Shown here: in pieces, positions 1-8,039 of the stretch
Layout of the letters: every line of letters begins with the position of its first letter
Position numbering within the stretch: the first letter of the stretch is position 1
NCBI GenBank assembly: GCA_020248985.1
Contig: JADCGL010000012.1
Location: 31,047-95,046 of the forward strand
DNA from: Telmatospirillum sp.
GTDB taxonomy: Bacteria; Pseudomonadota; Alphaproteobacteria; CACIAM-22H2
DNA length: 64,000 bases
Reading direction: 5' to 3'
The notes under the pieces: model-generated
What the model was told of the DNA's origin: nothing
Seen by the model: the letters and a program-made list of their open reading frames with translations, nothing else
The model's database searches: none
Position numbers and translations under genes: made by a program

Positions 1-1183
1 CGGTGCCGGCCGCATGGTCGATACGCCGATCTCCGAGCTTGGCTTCACCGGTGCGGCGTTGGGCGCTTCGGCCACCGGTGTTCGCACCATCGCCGATTTG
101 ATGTTCGCGGATTTTCTGTTCGAAGCGGCGGGCCAGATCGCGCTTCAGGCCGCCAAATTGCGCTACATGTCGAACGGCATGGTCCACGCACCGATGGTCG
201 TGCGCGTGGGCTCGGGTGCGGTGCGCTCGGCGGGCCCGCACCATAGCGGCACCTACCATCCGGCCTGGGCGCATATACCGGGCCTGATCGTGTGCCTGCC
301 TTCCACGCCCGCCGATGCCAAAGGCCTGATGAAAACAGCCCTCAATGCCGGCGACCCGGTGCTGATGCTCGAAACCAAAGCGCTGTTCGCGAGCAAAGGC
401 CCGGTGCCGAAGGGCGAGCATTACGTGCCGTTCGGCCTCGCGCGTATTGCGCGCGAAGGCAGCGACATCACGGTTGCGAGTGCAGGCCAGCTCGTGCATC
501 GCGCCCTCGAAGCCGCCGAGATTCTGGCGGCCGAAGGGATCTCAGTCGAGATCGTCGACCTGCGCACGATCCAGCCGCTCGACGTCGATACGGTCGCCGC
601 CAGCGTGCGCAAGACGCATCGGCTGCTGGTCGTGGACGAAGCCTATGCGATGTTCGGCGTCGGTGCCGAGCTTGCGCAGTCGATCAACGAGCTTGCCTTC
701 GACTCGCTCGACGGGCCCGTCGCGCGTTTGCATACCGAGCCTGTGCCGCACCCGTTTGCGCCCGCCCTCGAGCGCGCGATGCTGGTCGGCACCGAGGCGA
801 TCGTTGCCGCCATCCGTCGCACGATCGCGGGCCACGCCGATCCCATTCGCCGCCACGGCCGCGGCGGCGTCGGCCTCGCCGCACCAATCGAGCGGCCGGT
901 CGCGGCCGCGAAGCCGACTGCACCTGCCGTCGCACCGGAAACGAAAATCGACGGCACGCCGGTCAAGATGCCGTTCGGCGATCTCACCGTCAGCGAAGGG
1001 CGCTTGGTGCGCTGGCTGATCCAGCCGGGCGAAAAAGTCGCCGCCAATGCCGTGATCGCAGAAGTCGAGACCGACAAAGCCGTCGTCGAAATCGAAGCGC
1101 CCACCGCCGGCACGATGGGGCCGCATCTCGCGCATGCGGGCGACGTCGTCAAAATGGGCCAAACCATCGCGGCGATCGGATAG
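1..1183 (+). CDS. Thiamine-dependent 2-oxoacid dehydrogenase E1 beta subunit with C-terminal lipoyl domain (5' truncated)
   Basis: The frame is open from base 2 and the first visible residues (GAGRMVDTPISE) match the interior of an E1-beta chain, so the gene begins left of the window. Residues 1 to about 275 (from the first internal Met at 14) are the E1-beta transketolase-like pyrimidine and C-terminal domains. A Pro/Ala linker follows, then a biotinyl/lipoyl domain near residues 315-389 with the lipoyl-lysine motif ETDKA. The family decarboxylates a 2-oxoacid together with an E1-alpha partner and passes the acyl group to lipoamide. The substrate (pyruvate, acetoin or another oxoacid) cannot be told from this piece. 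A 2-hydroxyacid dehydrogenase gene follows 8 bases later, so both probably belong to one catabolic operon. Confidence 0.88.
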   Translation, partial: GAGRMVDTPISELGFTGAALGASATGVRTIADLMFADFLFEAAGQIALQAAKLRYMSNGMVHAPMVVRVGSGAVRSAGPHHSGTYHPAWAHIPGLIVCLPSTPADAKGLMKTALNAGDPVLMLETKALFASKGPVPKGEHYVPFGLARIAREGSDITVASAGQLVHRALEAAEILAAEGISVEIVDLRTIQPLDVDTVAASVRKTHRLLVVDEAYAMFGVGAELAQSINELAFDSLDGPVARLHTEPVPHPFAPALERAMLVGTEAIVAAIRRTIAGHADPIRRHGRGGVGLAAPIERPVAAAKPTAPAVAPETKIDGTPVKMPFGDLTVSEGRLVRWLIQPGEKVAANAVIAEVETDKAVVEIEAPTAGTMGPHLAHAGDVVKMGQTIAAIG

Positions 1184-1191
1184 AGGCAATC

Positions 1192-2259
1192 ATGCTCGTT
1201 GTGCTCAGCCAATTCACGCATCCCGACGACCGGCTCGAACAGAAGCTGGCGCAAGGGCGCTGCGAACTCTACGTGCAGCCGGTCGCCGCAGCCGCGAAAT
1301 CGCCGATCCCTGCGGCGATCCGCAAACGCGCCGATGCCGTGATCCACTATCCGGCCGGCACCGGCATCGAAGGGCGCCCGGCCGATTGGCCCAAGGTGCG
1401 CGCCGTGCTGCGCTCGGGCGTCGGGTTCGATTGCATCGACATTGCCGCTTGGGGCAAGCGCGGCGTTGCCGTCTACAACGTGCCGGACTACGGCACTTCG
1501 GAAGTCGCCGACCACGCGATCGCCTTGATGCTAGCCCTCACGCGCGGCACGGCGAGCTACCACGAGCTCTTGCGCACCGATGCAAGCGCCAACTGGCACC
1601 ACGCCAAGGCGCCCGTGGTGCGCCGTCTGCGCGGTGCTACGTTCGGAGTGATTGGGCTTGGGCGCATCGGGCTTGCAGCCGCCTTGCGCGCGCGCAGCTT
1701 CGGCATGGACATCGCGTTCTACGATCCGTTTGCTTCCGCCGGCATCGAGATCTCCGTGGGTGCGCGCCGCGCCAAAACGCTCGGCGATCTGATGGCGACA
1801 AGCGACGTCGTCAGCGTGCACGCACCGGCCTCGCCCGAGACGGTCGGGCTCATCGGCAAAGCTGCCCTCGCGCGTGCCAAGAAGGGCCTCGTGATCGTCA
1901 ACACCGCGCGCGGCGCCATCGTCGATCTCGATGCGCTCTACGATGCGCTGCGCAGCGGCCGCGTTGCCGCTGCCGGGCTCGACGTTCTGCCCGTCGAACC
2001 TGCCGACCCGTCGAACCGTCTGGTTCGCGCATGGATCAAGCGCGAAGCCTGGCTCGACGGCCGCCTTACGCTCAGTCCGCATGCCGCTTTCTACAGCCCT
2101 GCCTCGCTCGTCGATATGCGTTCGTTTTCGCTCGAGACGGTTCTTGCCCATCTCGAGACGGGTGCGAGCGCCAATTGCGTCAACGCCCAGCATCTGAAGA
2201 CGCCGAAAATCCAAAAAACGGCTGCCAAAGCCGGAACCCGCAGAGGAGAAACGCCATGA
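1192..2259 (+). CDS. D-isomer-specific 2-hydroxyacid dehydrogenase
   Basis: The 355-aa NAD-dependent dehydrogenase carries the Rossmann motif GVIGLGRIG and the family's Arg/Glu/His catalytic set: Arg in VNTARGAIVD, Glu in LPVEPAD and His in LSPHAAF. It should reduce a 2-oxoacid or oxidise a D-2-hydroxyacid in the cytoplasm. The ATG at 1192 lies 8 bases after the upstream stop. The stop overlaps the start of the TRAP binding-protein gene (ATGA), so the genes are co-transcribed. Family and fold are secure; the substrate is not. It differs clearly from the second dehydrogenase at 6273, so the two are not recent duplicates. Confidence 0.9.
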   Translation: MLVVLSQFTHPDDRLEQKLAQGRCELYVQPVAAAAKSPIPAAIRKRADAVIHYPAGTGIEGRPADWPKVRAVLRSGVGFDCIDIAAWGKRGVAVYNVPDYGTSEVADHAIALMLALTRGTASYHELLRTDASANWHHAKAPVVRRLRGATFGVIGLGRIGLAAALRARSFGMDIAFYDPFASAGIEISVGARRAKTLGDLMATSDVVSVHAPASPETVGLIGKAALARAKKGLVIVNTARGAIVDLDALYDALRSGRVAAAGLDVLPVEPADPSNRLVRAWIKREAWLDGRLTLSPHAAFYSPASLVDMRSFSLETVLAHLETGASANCVNAQHLKTPKIQKTAAKAGTRRGETP

Positions 2260-3275
2260 AAACGACAACGCTTGCGCTCGCAGCACTCTTTGCCGTCGGC
2301 CTCGCCGGTAACGCCGACGCCCAGCAGAAAACCACGCTTCGCTTTGCCATCGGCGCCCCCGACAGCCAGGGCGGCGAAATCCTCGGCATGAAGGCGCTCA
2401 AGGAATACGTGGAGTTCAAGAGCAAGGGGCAGCTCGAAATCCGCCTGTTCTTCAACACGCTCGGCGGCAGCCTGCAGGTGACCGAGCAGGTCAAGAACGG
2501 CACGCTCGAAATGGCGCTGACCGACGACTCGGTGCTCGGCTCGTTCCACAAGCCGATGCAAGTCTTCCAGATCCCGTATCTGTTCCCCTCGTCGCCGGTC
2601 GCGTGGGAGTTCATGCAAGGCCCGTTCATGCGCGAAATGACCGAAGACATGCGCAAGGCGACAGGCATTCGCACGCTCACGCTTTCGGAGAACGGCTTCC
2701 GCAACCTCACCAACAACGTGCGCGAAATCAGGAATCCGGACGATCTCAAGGGCCTCAAGATGCGCACGATGCAGAGCCAGGTCTACGTGAACTTCATGCG
2801 CGCCTTCGGCGCTTCGGCGACGCCCATCTCGTTCCCCGAACTGATTCCGGCGCTGAAGCAGAACGTCGTCGACGGACAGGAGAACGCCGCCTCGACCGTG
2901 TGGGACGGCAAGCTCTACGAAGTGCAGAAGTTCATGAGCGTCAACGAGCACATCTTCGGCATGCATCTGGTCGTCATCAACGACCGGGTCTTCAACAGCC
3001 TGTCCGAAGACAACAAGCAGATCCTGCTCGACGGGGCGCGCATGCACACGGAAGTCGCCAACTCGCGCAAGGCGATGGACAATCTGCAGGGCATCGAAAA
3101 GATTCGCCAGGCGGGCGTGCGCGTCTATGTCAACTCGCCGTCGGAAAAAGAAGCCTTCCGCAAGACGAGCCAGCCCGCGGTCATCGAGTTCATCGCGTCG
3201 CAGACCAACAAAGAACTGATCGACCGCCTGCTCGTCGCGGTCGAGGAGACCAAGAAGCGCGTCTACAATTTCTGA
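2256..3275 (+). CDS. TRAP transporter periplasmic substrate-binding protein (DctP family)
   Basis: The 339-aa protein has an N-terminal signal peptide (about residues 1-22, ending GNADA-Q) and the DctP fold, including the conserved stretch LKGLKMRTMQS and the VDGQEN region that helps bind a substrate carboxylate. It captures a carboxylated solute in the periplasm and delivers it to the DctQ/DctM pair encoded just downstream. The start codon overlaps the preceding stop. A strong stem-loop follows the stop codon. The neighbouring dehydratase suggests a sugar acid as substrate, which is an inference. Confidence 0.92.
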   Translation: MKTTTLALAALFAVGLAGNADAQQKTTLRFAIGAPDSQGGEILGMKALKEYVEFKSKGQLEIRLFFNTLGGSLQVTEQVKNGTLEMALTDDSVLGSFHKPMQVFQIPYLFPSSPVAWEFMQGPFMREMTEDMRKATGIRTLTLSENGFRNLTNNVREIRNPDDLKGLKMRTMQSQVYVNFMRAFGASATPISFPELIPALKQNVVDGQENAASTVWDGKLYEVQKFMSVNEHIFGMHLVVINDRVFNSLSEDNKQILLDGARMHTEVANSRKAMDNLQGIEKIRQAGVRVYVNSPSEKEAFRKTSQPAVIEFIASQTNKELIDRLLVAVEETKKRVYNF

Positions 3276-3290
3276 ACCGCACGCTGCGTC

Positions 3291-3315
3291 GGCCGGGCCC
3301 GCGCAGGGCTCGGCC
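3291..3315 (+). promoter_or_regulatory. Intercistronic stem-loop between TRAP dctP and dctQ
   Basis: Two 10-base arms (3291-3300 and 3306-3315) pair with a single G-U wobble around a 5-base loop. No T-run follows, so this is not a simple terminator. The position, right after a binding-protein gene and before its membrane partners, fits an mRNA-stabilising or attenuating hairpin that would make the binding protein more abundant than the permease. Confidence 0.6.
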
Positions 3316-3336
3316 GCGAGGCGAAAGGCAAACCGC

Positions 3337-3819
3337 ATGGATAGGCTGCGCAACGCGGTCGGGAAAATCGCCGCACTTTGCGACCACGCCACGGGCTGGC
3401 TGCTGCTGGCGCTCGTGGCCGTCAACGGTGCGAGCGTTTTCATGCGCTACGTCATGAACGATTCGATTTCGTGGAGCGAGGAATCGATCCGGTATCTCGC
3501 GATCTGGATCACGTTTCTGGGCTCGGCCGCCGCAAGCTGGCACGACGAACATCTCGACATGAACCTGTTCGCCGAATTCGGCGGCCAAGCGTTCCAGTCG
3601 ACGCATCGCTTTTTTCTGCATCTGCTCAACGTCGCTTTCGCCGTCATCCTCGCGTGGCAGGGCTGGATCTACTGCACGCTCAACGGCTCGCAGACCGCCC
3701 CGACCAGCGGCTTGCCGATGATCTATGTCTACGGCGCCATTGCAATCGGCGGCATATTGCTGACGGTCGTGCATCTCACGAAAGCCGCCGACTGCCTGCT
3801 GTCGAGGCGCCGCGCATGA
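3337..3819 (+). CDS. TRAP transporter small membrane subunit (DctQ family)
   Basis: The 160-aa protein has about four hydrophobic helices and the family pattern of a conserved Trp-Ser-Glu-Glu stretch (SWSEESIRYLAIW) after the first helix. DctQ joins the large DctM channel to form the Na+-dependent permease in the inner membrane. It starts 61 bases after dctP, beyond a hairpin, and its stop overlaps the dctM start (ATGA). Length is normal for the family. Confidence 0.9.
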   Translation: MDRLRNAVGKIAALCDHATGWLLLALVAVNGASVFMRYVMNDSISWSEESIRYLAIWITFLGSAAASWHDEHLDMNLFAEFGGQAFQSTHRFFLHLLNVAFAVILAWQGWIYCTLNGSQTAPTSGLPMIYVYGAIAIGGILLTVVHLTKAADCLLSRRRA

Positions 3820-5090
3820 CGCCCATTCTGGTGACGCTGACCGTTCTCCTTTTTGCGGGCATGCCGGTTGCGTTCGCTTTCGGGCTCGCATCGGTCGTTG
3901 CCCTTCTCCTCGACAGTTCGTCGCTTCTGAACATTGCCTCGCGAATGTTCGCGGGCCTCGACAGTTTCGTGCTGCTGGCAGCGCCCTTCTACATTCTGGC
4001 CGGCGAGATCATGAATCGCGGCGGCATTTCCGCACGCCTCATCGATTTGTCGCGCGCCCTTGTCGGGCGGGTGCGCGGCGGCACGGCCTATGCCGCGATC
4101 TTCGCGGCGGTACTGTTTTCGGGTATTTCGGGCACCGCCGTCGCCGACATCGCGGCCCTGGGCCAGATATTCATCAACTCGATGCCGCGCGAGGGCTACA
4201 GCAAGGCGTTCGCCGCCGCCGTCGTGACGGCCGCCTCGGTGATCGGGCCAATCATTCCGCCGTCCGTCATCATGGTGCTGTACGCGGCTGTGGCGGACAT
4301 CTCGGTGCTCAATCTGTTTCTGGCGGGTATTGTGCCGGGGTTGCTGCTCGGCGTTGCGTGCGGCCTCGTGGTGTTCGTGCGCGGGCTCAAAGGCGGCCTG
4401 CCGATCTCGAATGTCGAGATCAAGCGGTCGGACTTGCCGCGCTTGGCGCGGGACGGCTCGCTCGTGATGAGCCTGCCCGCCTTTATCGTCGTCGGCACTT
4501 TGTCCGGCGCCTTCACGCCGACCGAAGCGGGCGGCATTGCCGTCCTCTACGCGATGTTCCTCGGCGTGTTCGTGTTCCGCAGCCTCGATTTCGCCTCGAC
4601 CATGGAGGCAATGCGCAATGCGTCCCGCCTCACCGCCTCGCTGTTCCTGCTGATCGCGACCGTCGAAATCGTCAACTACGTAATGATCATGGCCGGGATC
4701 GGCGAATGGACGGCGGGGCTCGCCAAAGCATTCGCAGGCCAGCCGCAGCTTTTCCTGATCGCCTGCGTCGTTTCGTTCCTGCTGATCGGGCTCGCCCTCG
4801 ATGCAGGGCCGGCGTTGCTGCTGCTGGCGCCCTTCCTGCTGCCCGTGTCGCGCGAGATGGGCATCGACGACATCCATTTCTCGATCGTCATGATCGTCAG
4901 TTGCACGCTCGGCCTCATTTCGCCGCCGGTCGGCATCTGCCTGTTCGTTGCCTGCAAGATCGGCAACATCACACTGCGCCAGCTGTGGCACGAGTTGCGC
5001 TGGTTCTTCTATGCGCAGATCGGCCTCATCATGGTGCTTGTGTTCTTTCCGATCCTGTCGACGGGGGTGCCGCGATGGCTGCGGGGATGA
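3816..5090 (+). CDS. TRAP transporter large permease subunit (DctM family)
   Basis: The 424-aa protein is hydrophobic throughout with the usual dozen or so membrane segments. It has DctM hallmarks such as SGISGTAVADIAALG, the IGPIIPPSVIMV helix, and the repeated motifs FTPTEAGG and ISPPVGICLF. It is the Na+-coupled translocation channel. ATG at 3816 overlaps the dctQ stop, and its own stop overlaps the start of the enolase-superfamily gene, giving a tightly coupled P-Q-M-dehydratase order. Confidence 0.93.
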   Translation: MTPILVTLTVLLFAGMPVAFAFGLASVVALLLDSSSLLNIASRMFAGLDSFVLLAAPFYILAGEIMNRGGISARLIDLSRALVGRVRGGTAYAAIFAAVLFSGISGTAVADIAALGQIFINSMPREGYSKAFAAAVVTAASVIGPIIPPSVIMVLYAAVADISVLNLFLAGIVPGLLLGVACGLVVFVRGLKGGLPISNVEIKRSDLPRLARDGSLVMSLPAFIVVGTLSGAFTPTEAGGIAVLYAMFLGVFVFRSLDFASTMEAMRNASRLTASLFLLIATVEIVNYVMIMAGIGEWTAGLAKAFAGQPQLFLIACVVSFLLIGLALDAGPALLLLAPFLLPVSREMGIDDIHFSIVMIVSCTLGLISPPVGICLFVACKIGNITLRQLWHELRWFFYAQIGLIMVLVFFPILSTGVPRWLRG

Positions 5091-6265
5091 AGCTCGAAAC
5101 GCAAGCCACGCGGCGCGCCTGCCGCATCGTGCGTATCACGAGCTACGTCGTGGGCATGCGCTGGCGCAATTGCGTGTTCGCCCATGTCGAGACCGACGAC
5201 GGAATTTGCGGTATTGGCGAAGGCTCGCTCGAATACCAGCCGCAGGCGGTTGCGGCCGCGATCGACCAGCTTGCGCATCGCTACATGATCGGCGCGTCGG
5301 CCTTTTCGATCGAGCGCCTTTGCACCGACATACGGCGCAACGAGTTCATGCAAGGCCCCATCCTCAACAGCGCCATTGCCGCCATCGAGACGGCGATGTG
5401 GGACATCGTCGGCAAAGCTCTCGACCGGCCGATCTACGATCTGCTCGGCGGGCGCATGTACGAACGCCTGCCGGCCTACGCCAACGCCTGGTACGGCCAG
5501 GCAACCACGCCGGCCGAGATGGAAAAAGCGGCCGCCGCCGTCGCAGCCAAGGGCTATCGCGGCCTCAAATTCGACCCGTTCGGCGATAGCGGACGCGATC
5601 CCGCAGCTGTCGACATCCGCAAAGCGCTCGATCTCGTCGCCGCCGTGCGCCAGGGCGTGGGCCCGGATGTCGATATGCTGATCGACGCGCACGGACGTTT
5701 CAGCGTCGGTGCGGCGATCGATGTGTGCCGCAAACTCGAACCATTCGGACTCTATTGGATGGAAGAGCCGGTCGATGCCGACAATCACGGCGCCTTGGCC
5801 GCCGTCGGCCGAGCCATCCCGCAGCGCCTGGCAACCGGCGAGCGCTGCACCAGCCGCTATCTGCTGCAGTCACTGCTGAGCACAAACGAGATCGACGTGC
5901 TGCAGCCCGATCTCATCCATGTCGGCGGCATTCTCGAAGGCAAGAAAATCGCCGCGATCGCGGATGCGGCCTATATCCCGGTCTCGTTCCACAATCCGTT
6001 CGGGCCGGTCGCGACGGCTGCTGCGATCCAGCTCGATGCGTGCACGTCGAACTTCGTGATGCAGGAGAGTTTCTGCGAATACGACGTGCCGATGCGCTTC
6101 GACCTGCTCGACCATGCGCCCCGGCCCGTCGGCGGGCACTACGACATCCCGGAACGGCCGGGCCTCGGTGTCGGCGAGTTCCGGCCGGACGTGGCGTTAG
6201 CGCATCCGTTCGACCGCGACGCGTTCCTGCCGCTGTTCCGCAGCGGCTGGGCAACGCGGTTCTGA
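5087..6265 (+). CDS. Mandelate racemase/enolase-superfamily acid-sugar dehydratase
   Basis: The 392-aa protein shows the complete MR-subgroup active site: metal ligands Asp200 (LIDAHGRF), Glu226 (MEEPVD) and Glu252 (TGERCTS), plus the Asp275/His302 dyad (QPDLIHVGG, FHNPFGP). His202, two residues after the first ligand, matches the galactonate-dehydratase type. It probably dehydrates an aldonic or uronic acid to a 2-keto-3-deoxy acid in the cytoplasm. The substrate presumably enters through the adjoining TRAP system. ATG 5087 overlaps the dctM stop; an in-frame ATG at 5075 is the alternative start. The exact sugar acid is unknown. Confidence 0.88.
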   Translation: MKLETQATRRACRIVRITSYVVGMRWRNCVFAHVETDDGICGIGEGSLEYQPQAVAAAIDQLAHRYMIGASAFSIERLCTDIRRNEFMQGPILNSAIAAIETAMWDIVGKALDRPIYDLLGGRMYERLPAYANAWYGQATTPAEMEKAAAAVAAKGYRGLKFDPFGDSGRDPAAVDIRKALDLVAAVRQGVGPDVDMLIDAHGRFSVGAAIDVCRKLEPFGLYWMEEPVDADNHGALAAVGRAIPQRLATGERCTSRYLLQSLLSTNEIDVLQPDLIHVGGILEGKKIAAIADAAYIPVSFHNPFGPVATAAAIQLDACTSNFVMQESFCEYDVPMRFDLLDHAPRPVGGHYDIPERPGLGVGEFRPDVALAHPFDRDAFLPLFRSGWATRF

Positions 6266-6272
6266 GGCGGCG

Positions 6273-7328
6273 ATGCGCCGGCCTCTGCGCATCGTTGCAA
6301 GCGGCGACTATCTGCACACGATCGGCCGCGATGCGCCGGCCGATCTTGGCTTCGGCGTGTTCGATCCTGCCCGCTTCGATCTTGCTCTGCTGCCGGCAGC
6401 CCCGCAGACCGAAGCCGTGCCGGCATCAGCACTTGCAAATGCCGACGTGCTGCTGATGCTGGGCCAGTATCTGCCCGAAGCATCGATCGCGACCGCAGCC
6501 GCGACATTGACGGTGGTCGCACGCGCCGGCGTTGGTATCGACAAGATCGACGTCGACGCCCTCACGCGCCACGGCATCCTGCTGTTCAACGTGCCCGATG
6601 CACTCACACAAGGCACGGCCGCCGGCGCGTTGGCGCTGATGCTGGCCGCGTCGCGCCACATCGTCGCCATGGACCGGTTGACGCGCGAGGGCCGCTGGGA
6701 CGACCGCCAGTACCATCGCGGCCGCGAGATCTACGGCAAGACGCTCGGCGTGATCGGGCCGGGCCGCATCGGGGCCGAACTCGTGCGGCTCGTGGCCCCG
6801 TTCGGCATGCGCTGCCTCGCCTATTCGCCGCGCCTGACGCAGGAACGCGCGCAGCGCATGGGGGCCGAGGCGGTACTGCTCGACCGCCTGCTGCAGGAAA
6901 GCCATTTCGTGGTCATCTGCGCGCCGTTGACGGACGAAACACGCGGCATGGTCGGTGCGCGCGAACTCGGCTTGATGCGGCGCGACGGCGTGCTGGTCAA
7001 TGTCGGGCGCGGCCCGATCATCGATCAAACGGCGCTTGCGCACGCGCTTGCCGAGCGCCGCATTGCCGCAGCGGCCCTCGACGTGTTCGATCCACAACCC
7101 TTTGCCGCCGACGATCTGCTCGCCCGCCTCGACAATGTGGTGCTCTCGCCGCATGCGATTTGCGATACCTACGAGTTGCGCACCGACGTTCTTGCCGCGA
7201 TCGCGCGAGAGCTTTCCGCCTTCGCCGAAGGCGCGCTGCCGTCTAATTGCGTGAACCCCGCCGTCGTCGAGTCAGCACGATTCCAAGCCAAACGCACCCG
7301 TCTGATTCAGGCCATGCAACGATCGTAG
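6273..7328 (+). CDS. D-isomer-specific 2-hydroxyacid dehydrogenase with altered catalytic Glu
   Basis: The 351-aa protein has a Rossmann motif (GVIGPGRIG), the substrate-binding Arg246 in VNVGRGPII and His294 in LSPHAI. At the position that carries the catalytic Glu in this family it has Gln275 (DVFDPQP). The family reduces 2-oxoacids with NAD(P)H. With Gln instead of Glu the His pKa would be tuned differently, so it may have altered pH dependence or act on another substrate. It closes the sugar-acid operon, 7 bases after the dehydratase, and converges on kdpE. Confidence 0.87.
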   Translation: MRRPLRIVASGDYLHTIGRDAPADLGFGVFDPARFDLALLPAAPQTEAVPASALANADVLLMLGQYLPEASIATAAATLTVVARAGVGIDKIDVDALTRHGILLFNVPDALTQGTAAGALALMLAASRHIVAMDRLTREGRWDDRQYHRGREIYGKTLGVIGPGRIGAELVRLVAPFGMRCLAYSPRLTQERAQRMGAEAVLLDRLLQESHFVVICAPLTDETRGMVGARELGLMRRDGVLVNVGRGPIIDQTALAHALAERRIAAAALDVFDPQPFAADDLLARLDNVVLSPHAICDTYELRTDVLAAIARELSAFAEGALPSNCVNPAVVESARFQAKRTRLIQAMQRS

Positions 7329-7349
7329 CTAGACGCAGTTCGTGCCGCC

Positions 7350-8039
7350 TCAATCCGGCGAGCGCAGCCGATAGCCGATGCCGGTTTCAGTCAGAATATA
7401 CTGGGCGCGGTCGGGGTCCGGTTCGATCTTCTGGCGCAGCTGGCGCACATAGACGCGCAGATACTGCGCGTCAGTGAACTCGTCCCACAGTTCGCCGAGC
7501 AGAAATCGATGCGTGAGAACCTTGCCCGCATGCTGCACCAGCACGCGCAGCAGATCGTATTCCTTGGGCGACAGCTTGACCTCGTTCTCACCGACTTTAA
7601 CGATCCGGCGCACGAGATCGACCGACAATTCGCCCACCTTAAAGATCGGTCGCTCGCCGCTGCTTTGCAGTTGGTGGCGCAAGGCGGCGCGCAGGCGCGC
7701 GAGCAGCTCGCCCATGCCGAACGGTTTCGTCACGTAATCGTCCGCGCCGAGATCGAGGGCGCGTACCTTGCCCTCTTCGTCGCCCCGGCTCGACAGCACG
7801 ACAACGGCGACCCGCTCGTCGCGCGCGCGGATCGCCTGCAGCAGATCGTGCCCCGGAATGTCGGGCAAGCCCAGATCCAGAATCACCAGATCTGGTCCGG
7901 CGCTCAAGAGTTCGAGTGCCGTCTTGCCGTTCGGCGCTTCGAGGATCTGGTAGCCTTCCGCACTCAAACCCATCCGCAGCAATTTTCGGATCGGCGGTTC
8001 GTCGTCGATCACCAGTATCTTGAGACCGCCCGGATTCAT
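7350..8039 (-). CDS. kdpE: Two-component response regulator KdpE
   Basis: The 229-aa OmpR-type regulator has a receiver domain (acidic pair IDDEP, phospho-acceptor Asp in LVILDLGLPD, Lys in VTKPF) and a C-terminal winged-helix DNA-binding domain (residues about 130-227). It should bind the kdp promoter when phosphorylated by KdpD under K+ limitation or osmotic stress. Its start overlaps the kdpD stop by four bases. It is the last gene of the kdp operon and converges with the dehydrogenase gene, 21 bases away. Confidence 0.95.
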   Translation of the reverse strand: MNPGGLKILVIDDEPPIRKLLRMGLSAEGYQILEAPNGKTALELLSAGPDLVILDLGLPDIPGHDLLQAIRARDERVAVVVLSSRGDEEGKVRALDLGADDYVTKPFGMGELLARLRAALRHQLQSSGERPIFKVGELSVDLVRRIVKVGENEVKLSPKEYDLLRVLVQHAGKVLTHRFLLGELWDEFTDAQYLRVYVRQLRQKIEPDPDRAQYILTETGIGYRLRSPD

